A stretch of DNA of 64,000 bases from Streptomyces marispadix. Lineage in GTDB: Bacteria > Actinomycetota > Actinomycetes > Streptomycetales > Streptomycetaceae. Numbering within the stretch: the stretch's first letter is position 1; the number at the start of each line of letters is the position of its first letter. Both the position numbers and the translations under genes were made by a program. This document shows, piece after piece, positions 44,904 to 53,367 of this stretch. Location: the NCBI RefSeq assembly GCF_022524345.1, contig NZ_JAKWJU010000002.1, forward strand, positions 5,818,001 through 5,882,000, given 5' to 3'. The notes under the pieces are model-generated. The model had not been told where the DNA came from, made no database searches, and saw only the letters and a list, made by a program, of their open reading frames with translations.

Positions 44904-46928
44904 ATGGCGAAGACCACGGCTCCCTACGGCAGTTGGCCTTCCCCCGTCGACGCCGCACTCGTCGCGTCACACGACGGGAAACCCGAGTACCTCGGCGCCG
45001 TCGGAGACGAGATCTGGTGGACGGAGCCACGCCCCGCCGAAGGCGGACGCCGCGCCCTGATGCGCCTCGCCCCCGGCCGCGCCGAAGCCCAGTCGGTGCT
45101 GCCCGCCCCGTGGAACGTACGCAACCGCGTCATCGAATACGGCGGACTGCCCTGGGCGGGCACCCCGCGCCACGAAGACGGGCCCCTCATCGTCTTCACC
45201 CACTTCGCGGACCAGAGGCTGTACGCCTACGAGCCCGACACGGCGGGGCAGGCCCCACGGCCCCTCACACCCGTCGCGGAAGCCGTCCCCGGAGGACTGC
45301 GCTGGTGCGATCCCGTCATCGTGCCCGACAGGCCCACCGGGCCCGAAGTGTGGTGCGTGCTGGAGGAGTTCACCGGAGAAGGCCCCACCGACCTGCGACG
45401 GGTACTCGCCGCCGTACCCCTGGACGGCTCGGCGGCAGACGACCGCAGCCTCGTACGTGAACTGACCGACGACACAAGCCGATTCGTGACCGGCCCGCGG
45501 CGCTCCCCGGACGGCAGCCGCGTCGCATGGCTCGCCTGGGACCACCCCGCCATGCCCTGGGACGGCACACGAGTCATGACCGCGAGCGTCGACGGCGACG
45601 GCCGCTTCGAGGACGTGCACACCGTGGTGGGCGGGCCGCAGGAGTCCGTCGCCCAGATCGAATGGGCGCCCGACGGGGCGCTGCTGCTCGCGACCGACGA
45701 GAGCGGCTGGTGGAACCTGCGGCGCCTCGATCTCGACGCATCCGCCTCCGGCAGCGGCGCCAGCACCGAACTGTGCCCCAGGGAGGAGGAGTTCGCCGCC
45801 GGACTGTGGCGCATCGGTCAGAAGTGGTTCGCACCCCTCGAAGGCGGACTGATCGCCACACTGCACGGACGGGGCTCCATGAGGCTGGGCGTACTCGACC
45901 CCGAGACCGGCGAACTGGCCGACGCCGCCGGGCCTTGGACCGAGTGGTCCGGCGTGGCCACCGCAGGCAGCCGCGTCTTCGGCGTCGCCGCAGGACCCCA
46001 CAGTTCGCACGAGGTCGTCGAACTCGACACCCGTACCGGACACAGCAGGGTCGTCGCCGCACACCACAAGGACCCCGTCGACCCCGCCTACTATCCGCAG
46101 CCTCAGGAACGCACCTTCACCGGACCCGACGGGCGAGAGATCCACGCCCAGGTCTACCCTCCGCACAACCCCGGATTCCAGGCGCCGGAGGGCGAGTTGC
46201 CGCCCTACGCGGTATGGGTGCACGGCGGCCCGACCAGCAGGGCCCCACTCGTGCTCGACCTGGAGATCGCCTACTTCACCTCACGCGGCATAGGGGTCGT
46301 CGAGGTGAACTACGGCGGCTCCACGGGCTACGGCCGCGCCTACCGCAACCGGCTGCGTGAGCAGTGGGGCGTCGTCGACGTCGAGGACTGCGCCGCCGTC
46401 GCACGGCAGTTGGCGGCGGAAGGCGAGGCCGACGCGCAGCGGCTGGCCGTACGCGGCGGCAGCGCCGGAGGCTGGACAAGCGCCGCCTCCCTCACCTCAC
46501 CGGCCGCCGAAGGTCTCTACGCCTGCGGGACGATCAGCTACCCCATTCTCGACCTGGCCGGCTGGGCCACCGACGAGACCCACGACTTCGAATCGCAGTA
46601 TCTGGAATCCCTCGTCGGCCCGTTGGAGCACCACCCCGAGCGTTACCGCGACCGCTCGCCCCTGCACCGGGCCGACCGGATCACCGTTCCGTTCCTGCTG
46701 CTTCAGGGGCTGGAGGACGTGATCTGCCCACCCGTCCAATGCGAACGCTTCGTGGCTCAAGTCGACGGCAGCGGCGTGCCGTACGCCTACCTCACCTTCG
46801 AGGGCGAGGGGCACGGCTTCCGCCGCGCCGAGACGATCATCCGCGCCGTCGAGTCCGAACTCTCCCTGTATCTACAGACGTTCGGCATCGAACGCGACGA
46901 CGTACCCGTACTGGAGCTGAACCGATGA
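44904..46928 (+). CDS. S9-family prolyl oligopeptidase/acylaminoacyl-peptidase-like enzyme
   Basis: 674 residues. The N-terminal 400 or so form a beta-propeller (RSPDGSRVAWLAWDHPAMPW, IEWAPDGALLLATDESGWWN). The alpha/beta-hydrolase domain follows with the oxyanion segment VWVHGGPTS, the nucleophile in RGGSAGGW (Ser520), Asp605 in GLEDVICPP and His637 in GEGHGFR, a full triad. There is no signal peptide, so it is cytoplasmic and cleaves short peptides. ATG at 44904 with GGAGG about 10 nt upstream; the stop overlaps the S66 gene start (ATGA). Confidence 0.93.
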   Translation: MAKTTAPYGSWPSPVDAALVASHDGKPEYLGAVGDEIWWTEPRPAEGGRRALMRLAPGRAEAQSVLPAPWNVRNRVIEYGGLPWAGTPRHEDGPLIVFTHFADQRLYAYEPDTAGQAPRPLTPVAEAVPGGLRWCDPVIVPDRPTGPEVWCVLEEFTGEGPTDLRRVLAAVPLDGSAADDRSLVRELTDDTSRFVTGPRRSPDGSRVAWLAWDHPAMPWDGTRVMTASVDGDGRFEDVHTVVGGPQESVAQIEWAPDGALLLATDESGWWNLRRLDLDASASGSGASTELCPREEEFAAGLWRIGQKWFAPLEGGLIATLHGRGSMRLGVLDPETGELADAAGPWTEWSGVATAGSRVFGVAAGPHSSHEVVELDTRTGHSRVVAAHHKDPVDPAYYPQPQERTFTGPDGREIHAQVYPPHNPGFQAPEGELPPYAVWVHGGPTSRAPLVLDLEIAYFTSRGIGVVEVNYGGSTGYGRAYRNRLREQWGVVDVEDCAAVARQLAAEGEADAQRLAVRGGSAGGWTSAASLTSPAAEGLYACGTISYPILDLAGWATDETHDFESQYLESLVGPLEHHPERYRDRSPLHRADRITVPFLLLQGLEDVICPPVQCERFVAQVDGSGVPYAYLTFEGEGHGFRRAETIIRAVESELSLYLQTFGIERDDVPVLELNR

Positions 46929-47989
46929 CCAGCGACGCGACCGCCGCCCACGCCAAGGCCGCGCCCTCACGCGCCTCCGATTCCGAGCCTGGGCCCGCCA
47001 CCGCCCCCGCCCCCGCCCCCGCCTCCGCATCCGCGCCCCGCACCGGGACTGGGCCCGCACCCGTCGCGCTGACCAGGCCACGGCGTCTGCGAGCAGGCGA
47101 CCGCGTGGGGCTGGTCGCACCCAGCGGACCCGTACCCCCGGAACGGCTGGAGGCGGGCGTGGCCATCCTCCGTGAATGGGGCCTGGAGCCCGTCGTGGGA
47201 CGGCACGTCCTGGCGCCGCATCCCTCGCTCGCTCACCTCGCGAGCACCGACGAACACCGGGCCCACGACCTGGAGGAAGCCTGGTGCGACCCGTCGCTCG
47301 CAGCCGTCATCTCGGCCCGGGGCGGCTACGGCACCCAGCGGCTGCTGGACCGCCTCGACTGGGACAGGATGCGGGCGGCAGGCCCGAAGGTATTCGTCGG
47401 CTACAGCGACCTCACCGTGCTGCACGAGGCACTCGCACAGCGGCTCGAACTCGCCACCCTGCACGGGCCGATGGCGGCCACCGCCTCCTTCCTTGAGGAC
47501 GAGGCGACCCGGGACCATCTGCGCCGGTCGCTCTTCGAACCCGAGACCGTACTCCGCATCGGACCGGCGGACGGCTCCCGCACCGTCGTCCCCGGCCGAG
47601 CCCGCGGCCTCACCATCGGCGGCAACCTCTCCCTGCTCGCGGCCGAACGCGGCACCCCCTACGCCCGCCCCTCCGCCGCCGGTGCCGTGGTGCTGCTGGA
47701 GGACATAGACCAGCCGCCCTACAGCATCGACCGGCTGCTGACGCAGCTACTGCGCTCCGGCTGGTTCGACGGCGTCGCAGGCATCGCCCTCGGCTCCTGG
47801 ACGGAGTGCGGAGACCCCGCAGAGGTCAGCGTGGTACTGCGTGAGCGGCTCGAACCACTGGGCGTGCCCCTGGTCGAGGGCATGGACTTCGGCCACGGCC
47901 CCTCGACGCCCACCCTTCCGCTCGGCGTCCCGGCCGTACTGGACGCCGACGCGCGCTCACTCACCTACGACGAACCGGGACTGCTGTGA
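46925..47989 (+). CDS. S66-family LD-carboxypeptidase (LdcA-like)
   Basis: 354 residues. After a 45-residue Ala/Pro-rich leader comes the family core: GDRVGLVAPSGPVP, ISARGGYGTQRLLDRLDW, the nucleophile serine in VGYSDLTVLHEA, catalytic Glu in LLEDIDQPPYSIDR and His in DFGHGPSTPTLPLG. LdcA removes the terminal D-Ala from murein tetrapeptides during peptidoglycan recycling. It is coupled at both ends by 4-bp overlaps (with S9 upstream, DinB-like downstream), strengthening the idea of a cell-wall-peptide recycling operon. Confidence 0.92.
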   Translation: MTSDATAAHAKAAPSRASDSEPGPATAPAPAPASASAPRTGTGPAPVALTRPRRLRAGDRVGLVAPSGPVPPERLEAGVAILREWGLEPVVGRHVLAPHPSLAHLASTDEHRAHDLEEAWCDPSLAAVISARGGYGTQRLLDRLDWDRMRAAGPKVFVGYSDLTVLHEALAQRLELATLHGPMAATASFLEDEATRDHLRRSLFEPETVLRIGPADGSRTVVPGRARGLTIGGNLSLLAAERGTPYARPSAAGAVVLLEDIDQPPYSIDRLLTQLLRSGWFDGVAGIALGSWTECGDPAEVSVVLRERLEPLGVPLVEGMDFGHGPSTPTLPLGVPAVLDADARSLTYDEPGLL

Positions 47990-48525
47990 CCGCCATCGAA
48001 GCCTCCATCCCGCCGCTGCCGCCTGGCGAGCCGGACCCGTCCGTCGCCGACCCCCAAGCGCTGCTGCGCGGATACCTGGACTACTACCGCGACACCCTGC
48101 TGCGGAAGATCGACGGCCTGTCCGAGGCGGACCTGCGGGGCAGCCGCGTGCCGTCGGGCTGGTCGCCGCTGGAACTGGTGCGACATCTGACCTATGTCGA
48201 ACGGCGCTGGCTCGCCTGGGGGTTCGAGGCAGAGCGGGTGCCGGACCCTTGGGGCGACAGGGGCGGCGACGACCGATGGCGCGTTCCCGACGGGGTGCCG
48301 ACGGCCGACGTCATCGACGCGTTCCGCGCGCAGTGCGACCGCTCACGGGAGATCGTCCGCGAGGCGCGCCTCGACGCTCACGCACGGCTCGGCGGACGCT
48401 TCCCCACCGAGGACGAGGCGCCGTCGCTGGCGTGGATCCTCTTCCATCTGCTCCAGGAGTACGCACGCCACGTCGGACAGCTCGACGTGGCAAGGGAATT
48501 GGCGGACGGCGCGACGGGAGAGTGA
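47986..48525 (+). CDS. DinB-family (DUF664-like) metal-binding protein
   Basis: 179 residues, four-helix bundle of the DinB/YfiT superfamily. The helix with conserved His is SGWSPLELVRHLTYVERRWL, and the closing helix has the second histidine: LLQEYARHVGQLDVARE. Members often act as thiol-dependent transferases or hydrolases using mycothiol or bacillithiol; the substrate is unknown. GTG at 47986 overlaps the LD-carboxypeptidase stop (GTGA), so it is the last gene of that operon. Confidence 0.88.
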   Translation: MTAIEASIPPLPPGEPDPSVADPQALLRGYLDYYRDTLLRKIDGLSEADLRGSRVPSGWSPLELVRHLTYVERRWLAWGFEAERVPDPWGDRGGDDRWRVPDGVPTADVIDAFRAQCDRSREIVREARLDAHARLGGRFPTEDEAPSLAWILFHLLQEYARHVGQLDVARELADGATGE

Positions 48526-48541
48526 GCGGGAAAAACGGGGC

Positions 48542-48554
48542 GGGGGGGGGGGGG
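48542..48554 (+). repeat. Poly-G tract
   Basis: Thirteen consecutive G bases just after the DinB-like stop, flanked by further G/C-rich repeats (CCCGCCCGC near 48620-48650). Tracts like this are length-variable and error-prone in sequencing. Confidence 0.8.
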
Positions 48555-48752
48555 AGGCCCCCGGCGGTTGGTTTCGACTTCCCTCCGCCTCCGAGTTCGC
48601 CCCGCGCTTCCGAGTTCGCCCCGCCCGCCCCGCCCGCCCCGCCCGCCCCGTAGTCCCTTCGCCGCGGCCCTCCCTCTCCCACGATCCCCCGACCCGCCCA
48701 CCCCGGCTTTGACACTCCGACCCCCCCTCGCCGGAAGCTCCCCGAACTCCGT

Positions 48753-49799
48753 TCAGACTCCCGCGACTTCAGCCACGGTCCGTACCTGATCCGACATCCG
48801 TACGCTGTCCGAAAGGTCGCCGTGACCGTCGAGGTGGTACAGCAGGAAGTCGACGAGGCGTGCGACGGCCCAGGCTCGTAGGCGTGTCACGTCGGCGCCG
48901 GTCGCGTCGGCCACGAGCGCGGTGCGCCGGGTGAGCACCCGCCGCGGATCGGAATGCGCGAACGGGTCGCCGATCTGCTGGATCAGCGGCCAGGGGTCGA
49001 AGGCGGGGTCTCCGTACATCGGCTTGGTGTCTATCGCCAGCCAGGGCTCGCGCTGGGCGGCGAGGAGATTCCCCGGGTTGAAGTCGCCGTGCACGATGGT
49101 CTCCCGGCCCGCGCCGTAAGGGAGTTCGCGCAGCAGGTTCGCGCCGAGCGTGAACAGGCCGGTGTCGACGCCGGTGGGCCAGTCGTAGCGGGCCACGCGA
49201 TCCTCGGCGCGTTGCGCCCAGTCGGCCGTCACAGTCGACAGCCGCTCGACGCAGGGCAATTGCTCGACGGGCGGCAAGTGCCCGCCGGTCGACGGCGGCT
49301 CGACGGACGGCAATCGCTCGACGGTCGACGGCTGCTCGACGGACGGCAGTCGGTGCTCGCCGCCCGTGCCCGCGTCCCACAGCCGCGTCAGCACACCGGC
49401 TCCCAGCAGCAGCCGTTCCTCCGGGGGCAGGCCGCGGGCTTCGCGCAGTTCGGTGCCGGGTTCGCAGCGTTCCAGCAGCAGGGCGTAGTGCTTCGGGTCG
49501 TGCTCGTGGACGAGTACCGAACCGCGGCCCGCCCACAGCTTCAGCACCTCGCCCTCGGGACGTGCCTCCCGGTGCGGCCAGCTCACCTTCAGCACGGCAC
49601 GGGTGCCGTCCGCACGGAGCGCCGGTGCGACCCATGAGCAGCTACCGCCGTGGTACGGGGCGCCGAGCCGCAGATCCCAGCGTTCGAGGAACTCCCCGAC
49701 GAGCGTGGGCAGTCGGTCGAGCCATTCACGCCCGCTGCGGGTGCGACGCATGTCGTTCATCACCGGCAGCGAGGGCGGGAAAAGCGAATCGTCGGTCAC
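48753..49799 (-). CDS. Aminoglycoside phosphotransferase-family kinase (APH(6)/streptomycin 6-kinase-like)
   Basis: 348 residues. Kinase features: GTRAVLKVSWPHREARPEGE (ATP-site lysine and glutamate), then the catalytic loop IVHGDFNPGNLLAA and the metal-binding IDTKPMYGDPAFDPW. The IDTKP and surrounding pattern match APH(6) proteins, but the target may be a metabolite rather than streptomycin. Residues 151-186 are a tandem 12-residue repeat not expected in the family. GTG at 49799 has no ribosome site; ATG at 49757 is an alternative. It converges with the peptidase operon. Confidence 0.82.
   Translation of the reverse strand: MTDDSLFPPSLPVMNDMRRTRSGREWLDRLPTLVGEFLERWDLRLGAPYHGGSCSWVAPALRADGTRAVLKVSWPHREARPEGEVLKLWAGRGSVLVHEHDPKHYALLLERCEPGTELREARGLPPEERLLLGAGVLTRLWDAGTGGEHRLPSVEQPSTVERLPSVEPPSTGGHLPPVEQLPCVERLSTVTADWAQRAEDRVARYDWPTGVDTGLFTLGANLLRELPYGAGRETIVHGDFNPGNLLAAQREPWLAIDTKPMYGDPAFDPWPLIQQIGDPFAHSDPRRVLTRRTALVADATGADVTRLRAWAVARLVDFLLYHLDGHGDLSDSVRMSDQVRTVAEVAGV
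49242..49349 (-). repeat. 36-bp tandem repeat inside the kinase gene
   Basis: Three units encode LPSVEQPSTVER, LPSVEPPSTGGH and LPPVEQLPCVER; a partial fourth starts LSTV. Units are 36 bp and stay in frame. Confidence 0.9.
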
Positions 49800-50108
49800 G
49801 CTACGTTCGTACCACGCGCCTCAGCTCCGGGGCTTCCGGGAATCCGCCGCCGCGGACCCCGGCGCCGAATACCCGCCGCCAGCACTCGCCGCGGACCCCG
49901 GCGCCGAACACCCGCCGCCTGCGCCGCCGCCGTTCGCCGACTCCCTCGGCGGCGTCCACGTCGCCCGCAAGCTCTCGCTGACTCCGGCCCCGCCCCGGCG
50001 TCCAGCCCCCGCCCCCGTGCTCTGTTCAACCCGCCGTACAGCGTGTTCCATGGTCAACGCGGGAGTCCCGGTAAGGCGGCGGCGCCCACGGAGAGGATCG
50101 AGGTAGCC
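49800..50108. other. Divergent intergenic region with a 33-bp repeat
   Basis: No gene seen. It holds two 33-bp copies (49848-49880 and 49887-49919, one base different) separated by AGCACT, built from CGCCGCGG and CCCGGCGCCG blocks. Promoters for the kinase (left) and DUF5107 gene (right) must lie here. Confidence 0.55.
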
Positions 50109-52238
50109 GTGCCGACGACGCTGCGACGCACCACCCTGAGCCTGCCCGTGGCGCCGGTCGGCCCCGAGAATCCGCTGCCCGCGCTGGCTCCCCTCGACGA
50201 GATGCACACCGTCGACGAGGAGGAGAGAGCGGCGCTGCCGCCGGACATGGCGCGTCAGGTCGGCTATGCGCCGCTGCGTTCCGTACTGCCCGTCCGCGTA
50301 CTCGACGGCTATACGCGCCGGCGCACTCCCGCCTCGATCGACGCCCTCGTGCTGGAGAACGACCGGCTGCGCGTGACCGTACTGCCCGGACTCGGCGGCC
50401 GGATCCACTCCCTCCACCACAAGCCCACCGGGCGTGAACTCCTCTACACCAACCCGGTGTTCCAGCCCGCGGACTTCGCCCTGAACGGGGCCTGGTACTC
50501 CGGCGGCATCGAGTGGAACATCGGCGCCACCGGCCACACCACGCTCTCCGTCGCGCCTGTGCACGCGGCCCGCGTACCCGCGCCCGACGGCTGGGGCCCC
50601 CATCCGGCGGCAGCCGGGGGAGAGATGCTGCGGCTGTGGGAGTGGGAGCGGCTGCGCGACACCCCGTTCCAGGTGGACCTGTGGCTCCCGGACGGCTCCG
50701 ACTTCCTCTACGTCGGAGTTCGCATCCGCAACCCCCACGACCGTGCGGTGCCCGTCTACTGGTGGTCGAACATCGCGGTTCCGGAGGACGAGGGCACCCG
50801 CGTCCTCGTACCGGCCGACGAGACCTGGTACTTCGCGTACGAGCGCAGGCTGCGCCGCATACCCGTTCCCGAGTGGGACGGCGTGGACCGCTCGTATGCG
50901 CTGCGCAGCGAGTTCCCGGCGGACTACTTCTACGAGATCCCGCGCGAGGAGCGGAAGTGGATCGCCTCGCTCGACGATCGGGGCACGGGCCTCGTCCAGA
51001 CGTCGACGAGCCTGCTGAGGGGCCGGAAGCTCTTCGTATGGGGCCACGGGCCCGGCGGGCGGCGGTGGCAGGAGTGGCTGACCGAGCCGGGGACGCAGGG
51101 CTATGCGGAGATCCAGGCGGGGCTGGCGCGTACGCAGCTCGAACACGTTCCGCTCGACGCCGGGCGGGAGTTCGCGTGGCTGGAGGCGTACGGGCCGCTG
51201 TCCGCCGACCCGGCCGCCGTGCACGGTGGCGACTGGGCCGCCGCACGTGAACACACCGCCGCACGCCTGGAGGAGGCGCTGCCCGCGGCCGACGTGGACG
51301 CGGCGTTCGCGGCCTGGCGCCCGTATGCGGACACGGAGCCGGACACCGAAGCGGACATCCGAACGGGAGCCGAACCGGGCACGGGGGCGCTGCTCGCGGT
51401 CGGTTCCGGCTGGGGAGCGCTCGAAGTGGCCCGCGCGGGCTATGAGTTGCCCGGTACGCCGTTCCCGGCAGAGACCATGGGGGAGCAGCAGCGGCCCTGG
51501 ATGGAGCTGCTGACGAACGGGCGTCTCCTCTACGACGCTCCGTCCGGCACCTCCGCCGCGTCCAAGCCCGCGTCCGCGTCCGCCCCCTCACCGTCCGCAG
51601 CGGCCCCCGCCTCACCCCGTCCCGAAAGGCCTGCCCCCGCCTGCCCCACCTCCCCACCCGGCCCGTCCCTCGTCTCCGACGCCTGGCGTGACCAGCTCGA
51701 GTGCGCGCCCTCCGGCCCGCTCACCGACTACCACCTCGGTGTCGCCCAGTGGCACGCCGGTGACCGTGCCCAGGCCGTGCGTAGCTGGGAGCGTTCCGTC
51801 TCGGCCGCGCCCACCGCCTGGTCCCTGCGCTGCCTCGGTTTCGCCGACGCCTACGACGCCGCCACCGGTGCGCATCCCGAACGGGCGGCCGACCGCTATC
51901 TCGCCGCCTTGGACCTGGCGTCCGGCGGTGAACTCCCGGCACTGGCCGCGCTCGTGAGGGAGGCCGTGCCCGTTCTGCTGGCGGCGGGCCGCCCGGCGGG
52001 CGCCGCCGAGGCGCTGGACCGGCTGCCGCCCGAGTACCGCGACCGCGGGCGTTTCCAACTCCTGTGCGCACAGGTGCTGTTGGCGCAGGGCGAGCGGGAG
52101 GCGGCGCGGGCGCTGTTCGACGCCGGGTTCGAAGTGGACGATCTGCGCGAGGGCGACGAGGTGCTCGGCGACACCTGGGCGGAGCTGAGCGACGATCCGC
52201 TGCCCGCTCGGTACGACTTCCGGATGCGCCCCGCCTGA
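50109..52238 (+). CDS. DUF5107 domain protein with C-terminal TPR region
   Basis: 709 residues. The N-terminal 400 resemble a galactose-mutarotase-like beta-sandwich (DUF5107): LENDRLRVTVLPGLGGRIHS, GGIEWNIGATGHTTLS, VPVYWWSNIAVPEDEGTRVL, FVWGHGPGGRRWQEWL. After a Ser/Pro/Ala linker near 480-520 a TPR-like helical part follows (DYHLGVAQWHAGDRAQAVRS, RFQLLCAQVLLAQGEREAAR). Such proteins accompany glycoside or sugar catabolic genes; here a DeoR regulator and ABC sugar transporter lie downstream. GTG at 50109 with GAGG 6 nt upstream; the long open frame before it lacks family sequence. Confidence 0.85.
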   Translation: MPTTLRRTTLSLPVAPVGPENPLPALAPLDEMHTVDEEERAALPPDMARQVGYAPLRSVLPVRVLDGYTRRRTPASIDALVLENDRLRVTVLPGLGGRIHSLHHKPTGRELLYTNPVFQPADFALNGAWYSGGIEWNIGATGHTTLSVAPVHAARVPAPDGWGPHPAAAGGEMLRLWEWERLRDTPFQVDLWLPDGSDFLYVGVRIRNPHDRAVPVYWWSNIAVPEDEGTRVLVPADETWYFAYERRLRRIPVPEWDGVDRSYALRSEFPADYFYEIPREERKWIASLDDRGTGLVQTSTSLLRGRKLFVWGHGPGGRRWQEWLTEPGTQGYAEIQAGLARTQLEHVPLDAGREFAWLEAYGPLSADPAAVHGGDWAAAREHTAARLEEALPAADVDAAFAAWRPYADTEPDTEADIRTGAEPGTGALLAVGSGWGALEVARAGYELPGTPFPAETMGEQQRPWMELLTNGRLLYDAPSGTSAASKPASASAPSPSAAAPASPRPERPAPACPTSPPGPSLVSDAWRDQLECAPSGPLTDYHLGVAQWHAGDRAQAVRSWERSVSAAPTAWSLRCLGFADAYDAATGAHPERAADRYLAALDLASGGELPALAALVREAVPVLLAAGRPAGAAEALDRLPPEYRDRGRFQLLCAQVLLAQGEREAARALFDAGFEVDDLREGDEVLGDTWAELSDDPLPARYDFRMRPA

Positions 52239-52493
52239 CGAGCCGGGCCCGTAACGGGCAGCCGCACCCCCCGAAGCAGACACCGCCGACCGAGGTACGT
52301 ACCTTTCTCCCCTGGGCACGGGGCCCACCGGCTTCCGGAAAACGGGCACATACGGTCAGGATCTCGTCGGTACTTGGCCTGGTCCCGTTGTTCGAGGGGC
52401 TGTACAACTCTCCACACGGGCCCGAACGGGCAGTTCCGTGACCGTACGGAGCCGGAGAGCCGTATGGAGAGAAGCAAGGAAGGGGCGCCGCAC

Positions 52494-53255
52494 ATGAGCG
52501 CGGAGGAACGTCAGCGGGAGATCGTCGGGGCGGCCCGGCGAAGCGGATCCGTGGACGTCGCCGAACTCGCCGCCGAGTTGGGCGTGGCCAAGGAGACGGT
52601 CCGCCGCGATCTGCGCGTACTGGAGTCGCACGGTCTGCTGCGCCGCACGCACGGCGGTGCCTACCCGGTGGAGAGCGCGGGCTTCGAGACGACGCTGGCC
52701 TTCCGCACCACCATGCACGTCCCGGAGAAGCGCCGTATCGCCGCGGCCGCGGTCGAGCACCTCGGTGAGGCGGAGACGGTCTTCATCGACGAGGGGTTCA
52801 CACCGCAGCTCATCGCCGAGGGGCTGCCCCGTGACCGTCCGCTGACCGTGGTGACCGCTTCTCTGGCCGCGGCGGGCGCGCTCGCCGCGGCGGAGGAGAT
52901 CAACGTGCTGCTGCTCGGCGGGCGCGTGCGCGGCGGCACGCTGGCCACCGTCGACCACTGGACGACGAAGATGCTCTCCGGCTTCGTCATCGATCTCGCG
53001 TTCATCGGAGCCAACGGCATCTCGCGGGAACACGGCCTGACCACTCCGGACCCGGCCGTCAGCGAGGTGAAGGCGCAGGCTCTGCGTGCGTCGCGGCGGC
53101 GGATCTTCGCGGGCATGCACACGAAGTTCGGAGCGGTCAGCTTCTGCAAGTTCGCGGAGGTGGGCGACTTCCAGACGATCGTCACCTCCACCGGGCTGCC
53201 CGCCTCCGAAGCCCACCGCTATTCGCTGCGCGGACCTCAGGTGATCAGGGCTTGA
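52494..53255 (+). CDS. DeoR/GlpR-family transcriptional regulator
   Basis: 253 residues. N-terminal winged helix: RQREIVGAARRSGSVDVAEL then LGVAKETVRRDLRVLESHGL and the DeoR hallmark LRRTHGGAYPVES. The C-terminal sugar-phosphate sensing domain has AETVFIDEGFTPQLIAEGL, LTVVTASLAAAGALA and VNVLLLGGRVRGGTL-like sequence. It likely represses the downstream polyol transport genes until a sugar phosphate binds. ATG 52494 follows AAGGAAGGGG; ATG 52464 (with GGAG) is an alternative start. Confidence 0.9.
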   Translation: MSAEERQREIVGAARRSGSVDVAELAAELGVAKETVRRDLRVLESHGLLRRTHGGAYPVESAGFETTLAFRTTMHVPEKRRIAAAAVEHLGEAETVFIDEGFTPQLIAEGLPRDRPLTVVTASLAAAGALAAAEEINVLLLGGRVRGGTLATVDHWTTKMLSGFVIDLAFIGANGISREHGLTTPDPAVSEVKAQALRASRRRIFAGMHTKFGAVSFCKFAEVGDFQTIVTSTGLPASEAHRYSLRGPQVIRA

Positions 53256-53367
53256 CGGCCCGTCCACATCCAGGCGCCCGCGAAGTCACCGGCCCGGTCG
53301 CGAGCCGGCCACGCGCTCCCGACACCCGCTTCGCCCCCTTATGACCCATACGTTCAGGAGACCGTTC

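Noticed and set aside
48526..48752. Small gene in the G/C-repeat region
   Set aside because: Frames there are Pro/Arg/Gly low-complexity with homopolymers and no ribosome site.
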